A DNA stretch of 64,000 nt from Albugo candida (lineage: Eukaryota; Oomycota; Peronosporomycetes; Albuginales), in assembly GCA_040437565.1 (NCBI GenBank), contig JBDOQK010000006.1, positions 558,001 to 622,000 on the forward strand. The letters run 5' to 3'. Shown piece by piece: positions 63,877 through 64,000 of the stretch. The notes beneath the pieces were generated by a model, which did no database searches, had not been told where the DNA came from, and saw only the letters and a program-made list of their open reading frames with translations. A program made the position numbers and the translations under genes. How positions within the stretch are numbered: the stretch's first letter is position 1; each line of letters starts with the position of its first letter.

Positions 63877-64000
63877 TTATTCTCCCTCAGTGAGAGCATC
63901 TAACTTGGCTTCCATTCGGGCCATTGCAGTCGCCAATTTATCGATATCCGCGGTATGCTGACCTAATGTATGGAACATAGCGCCTTGTTGTGTCGCAAGC
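63877..64000 (-). CDS. C-terminus of a coiled-coil protein (partial)
   Basis: Minus strand, entering from beyond the window and stopping at TAA 63877-63879. The last 40 residues form a coiled coil (MFHTLGQHTADIDKLATAMA, MEAKLDALTEGE). It could be a small coiled-coil subunit, but no family can be fixed from the tail. Convincing reading phase; 5' part absent. Confidence 0.5.
   Translation of the reverse strand, partial: LATQQGAMFHTLGQHTADIDKLATAMARMEAKLDALTEGE

Noticed and set aside
1-64000. CRISPR array, rRNA genes, or bacterial-type operons
   Set aside because: No regularly spaced repeats, no rRNA core sequence, and the genes have spliceosomal introns and eukaryotic families.

Overview
The window looks like a piece of an oomycete nuclear genome, most probably a white rust (Albugo-like). 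Evidence: genes are packed on both strands with gaps of 50-600 bases. Introns are tiny (about 45-110 bases, most 50-65, GT-AG plus two GC-AG). Several protein architectures are typical of oomycetes: a seven-helix receptor fused to a TKL kinase, and a FYVE/AGC kinase. A flagellar transport gene (CLUAP1/IFT38) fits an organism with zoospores. Base composition is moderately AT-rich throughout. The genus is an inference.

Layout. 0-13 kb is gene-dense: GPCR-TKL kinase, a DNA-binding/M20 amidohydrolase fusion, ribosomal protein L7 divergent from a small membrane protein, a GPI-anchored EGF-like surface protein, mitochondrial-type 3-ketoacyl-CoA thiolase, U1-70K, and an alpha/beta hydrolase with a PDZ-like insert. 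13-22 kb is gene-poor: a decayed Ty1/copia element, the ESCRT-I gene VPS37, a long hairpin and coding remnants. 22-39 kb is dense again: TFIIIC large subunit, organellar YchF/OLA1 ATPase, a ZIP11-like metal transporter, a plasmepsin-V-like membrane aspartyl protease, a nuclear dual-specificity phosphatase, an Arb2-C2-FYVE-AGC kinase, and CLUAP1. 39-42 kb holds dead fragments of TFIIIC and an LTR scrap. 42-57 kb carries a GCN20-like ABCF ATPase, ribosomal protein S24, a small CaaX protein, a GOLD-type seven-helix protein, a GILT thiol-reductase locus, a repeat protein with SH3/Tudor-like modules, and an OB-fold/CCCH/methyltransferase protein. 57-60 kb is another TFIIIC fragment plus LTR scrap. 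60-64 kb is VPS34 (class III PI3-kinase) and the end of a coiled-coil gene.

Assembly. There are ten gaps of exactly 100 N. Six are flanked by perfect direct duplications (30 to 1149 bases) that repeat exons of VPS37, the aspartyl protease, ABCF, VPS34, GILT and the CaaX gene. Two of these also contain fold-back inverted copies. These are scaffold-joining artefacts rather than biology. The real proteins are recovered by counting each duplicated stretch once. The other gaps lie at repeat junctions: three touch the copia LTR sequence, and two of those lie between LTR and TFIIIC fragments. The last gap, 45328-45427, is the one with the 30-base duplication.

Themes. Three genes belong to endosomal membrane traffic (VPS34 makes PI3P, the FYVE domain of the AGC kinase should bind it, VPS37 acts in ESCRT-I). 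Several encode secretory-pathway or surface proteins (EGF/GPI, aspartyl protease, GILT, GOLD 7TM). The rest are mostly housekeeping (translation, splicing, Pol III transcription, fatty-acid oxidation). Most neighbours are divergent pairs with short shared promoters.
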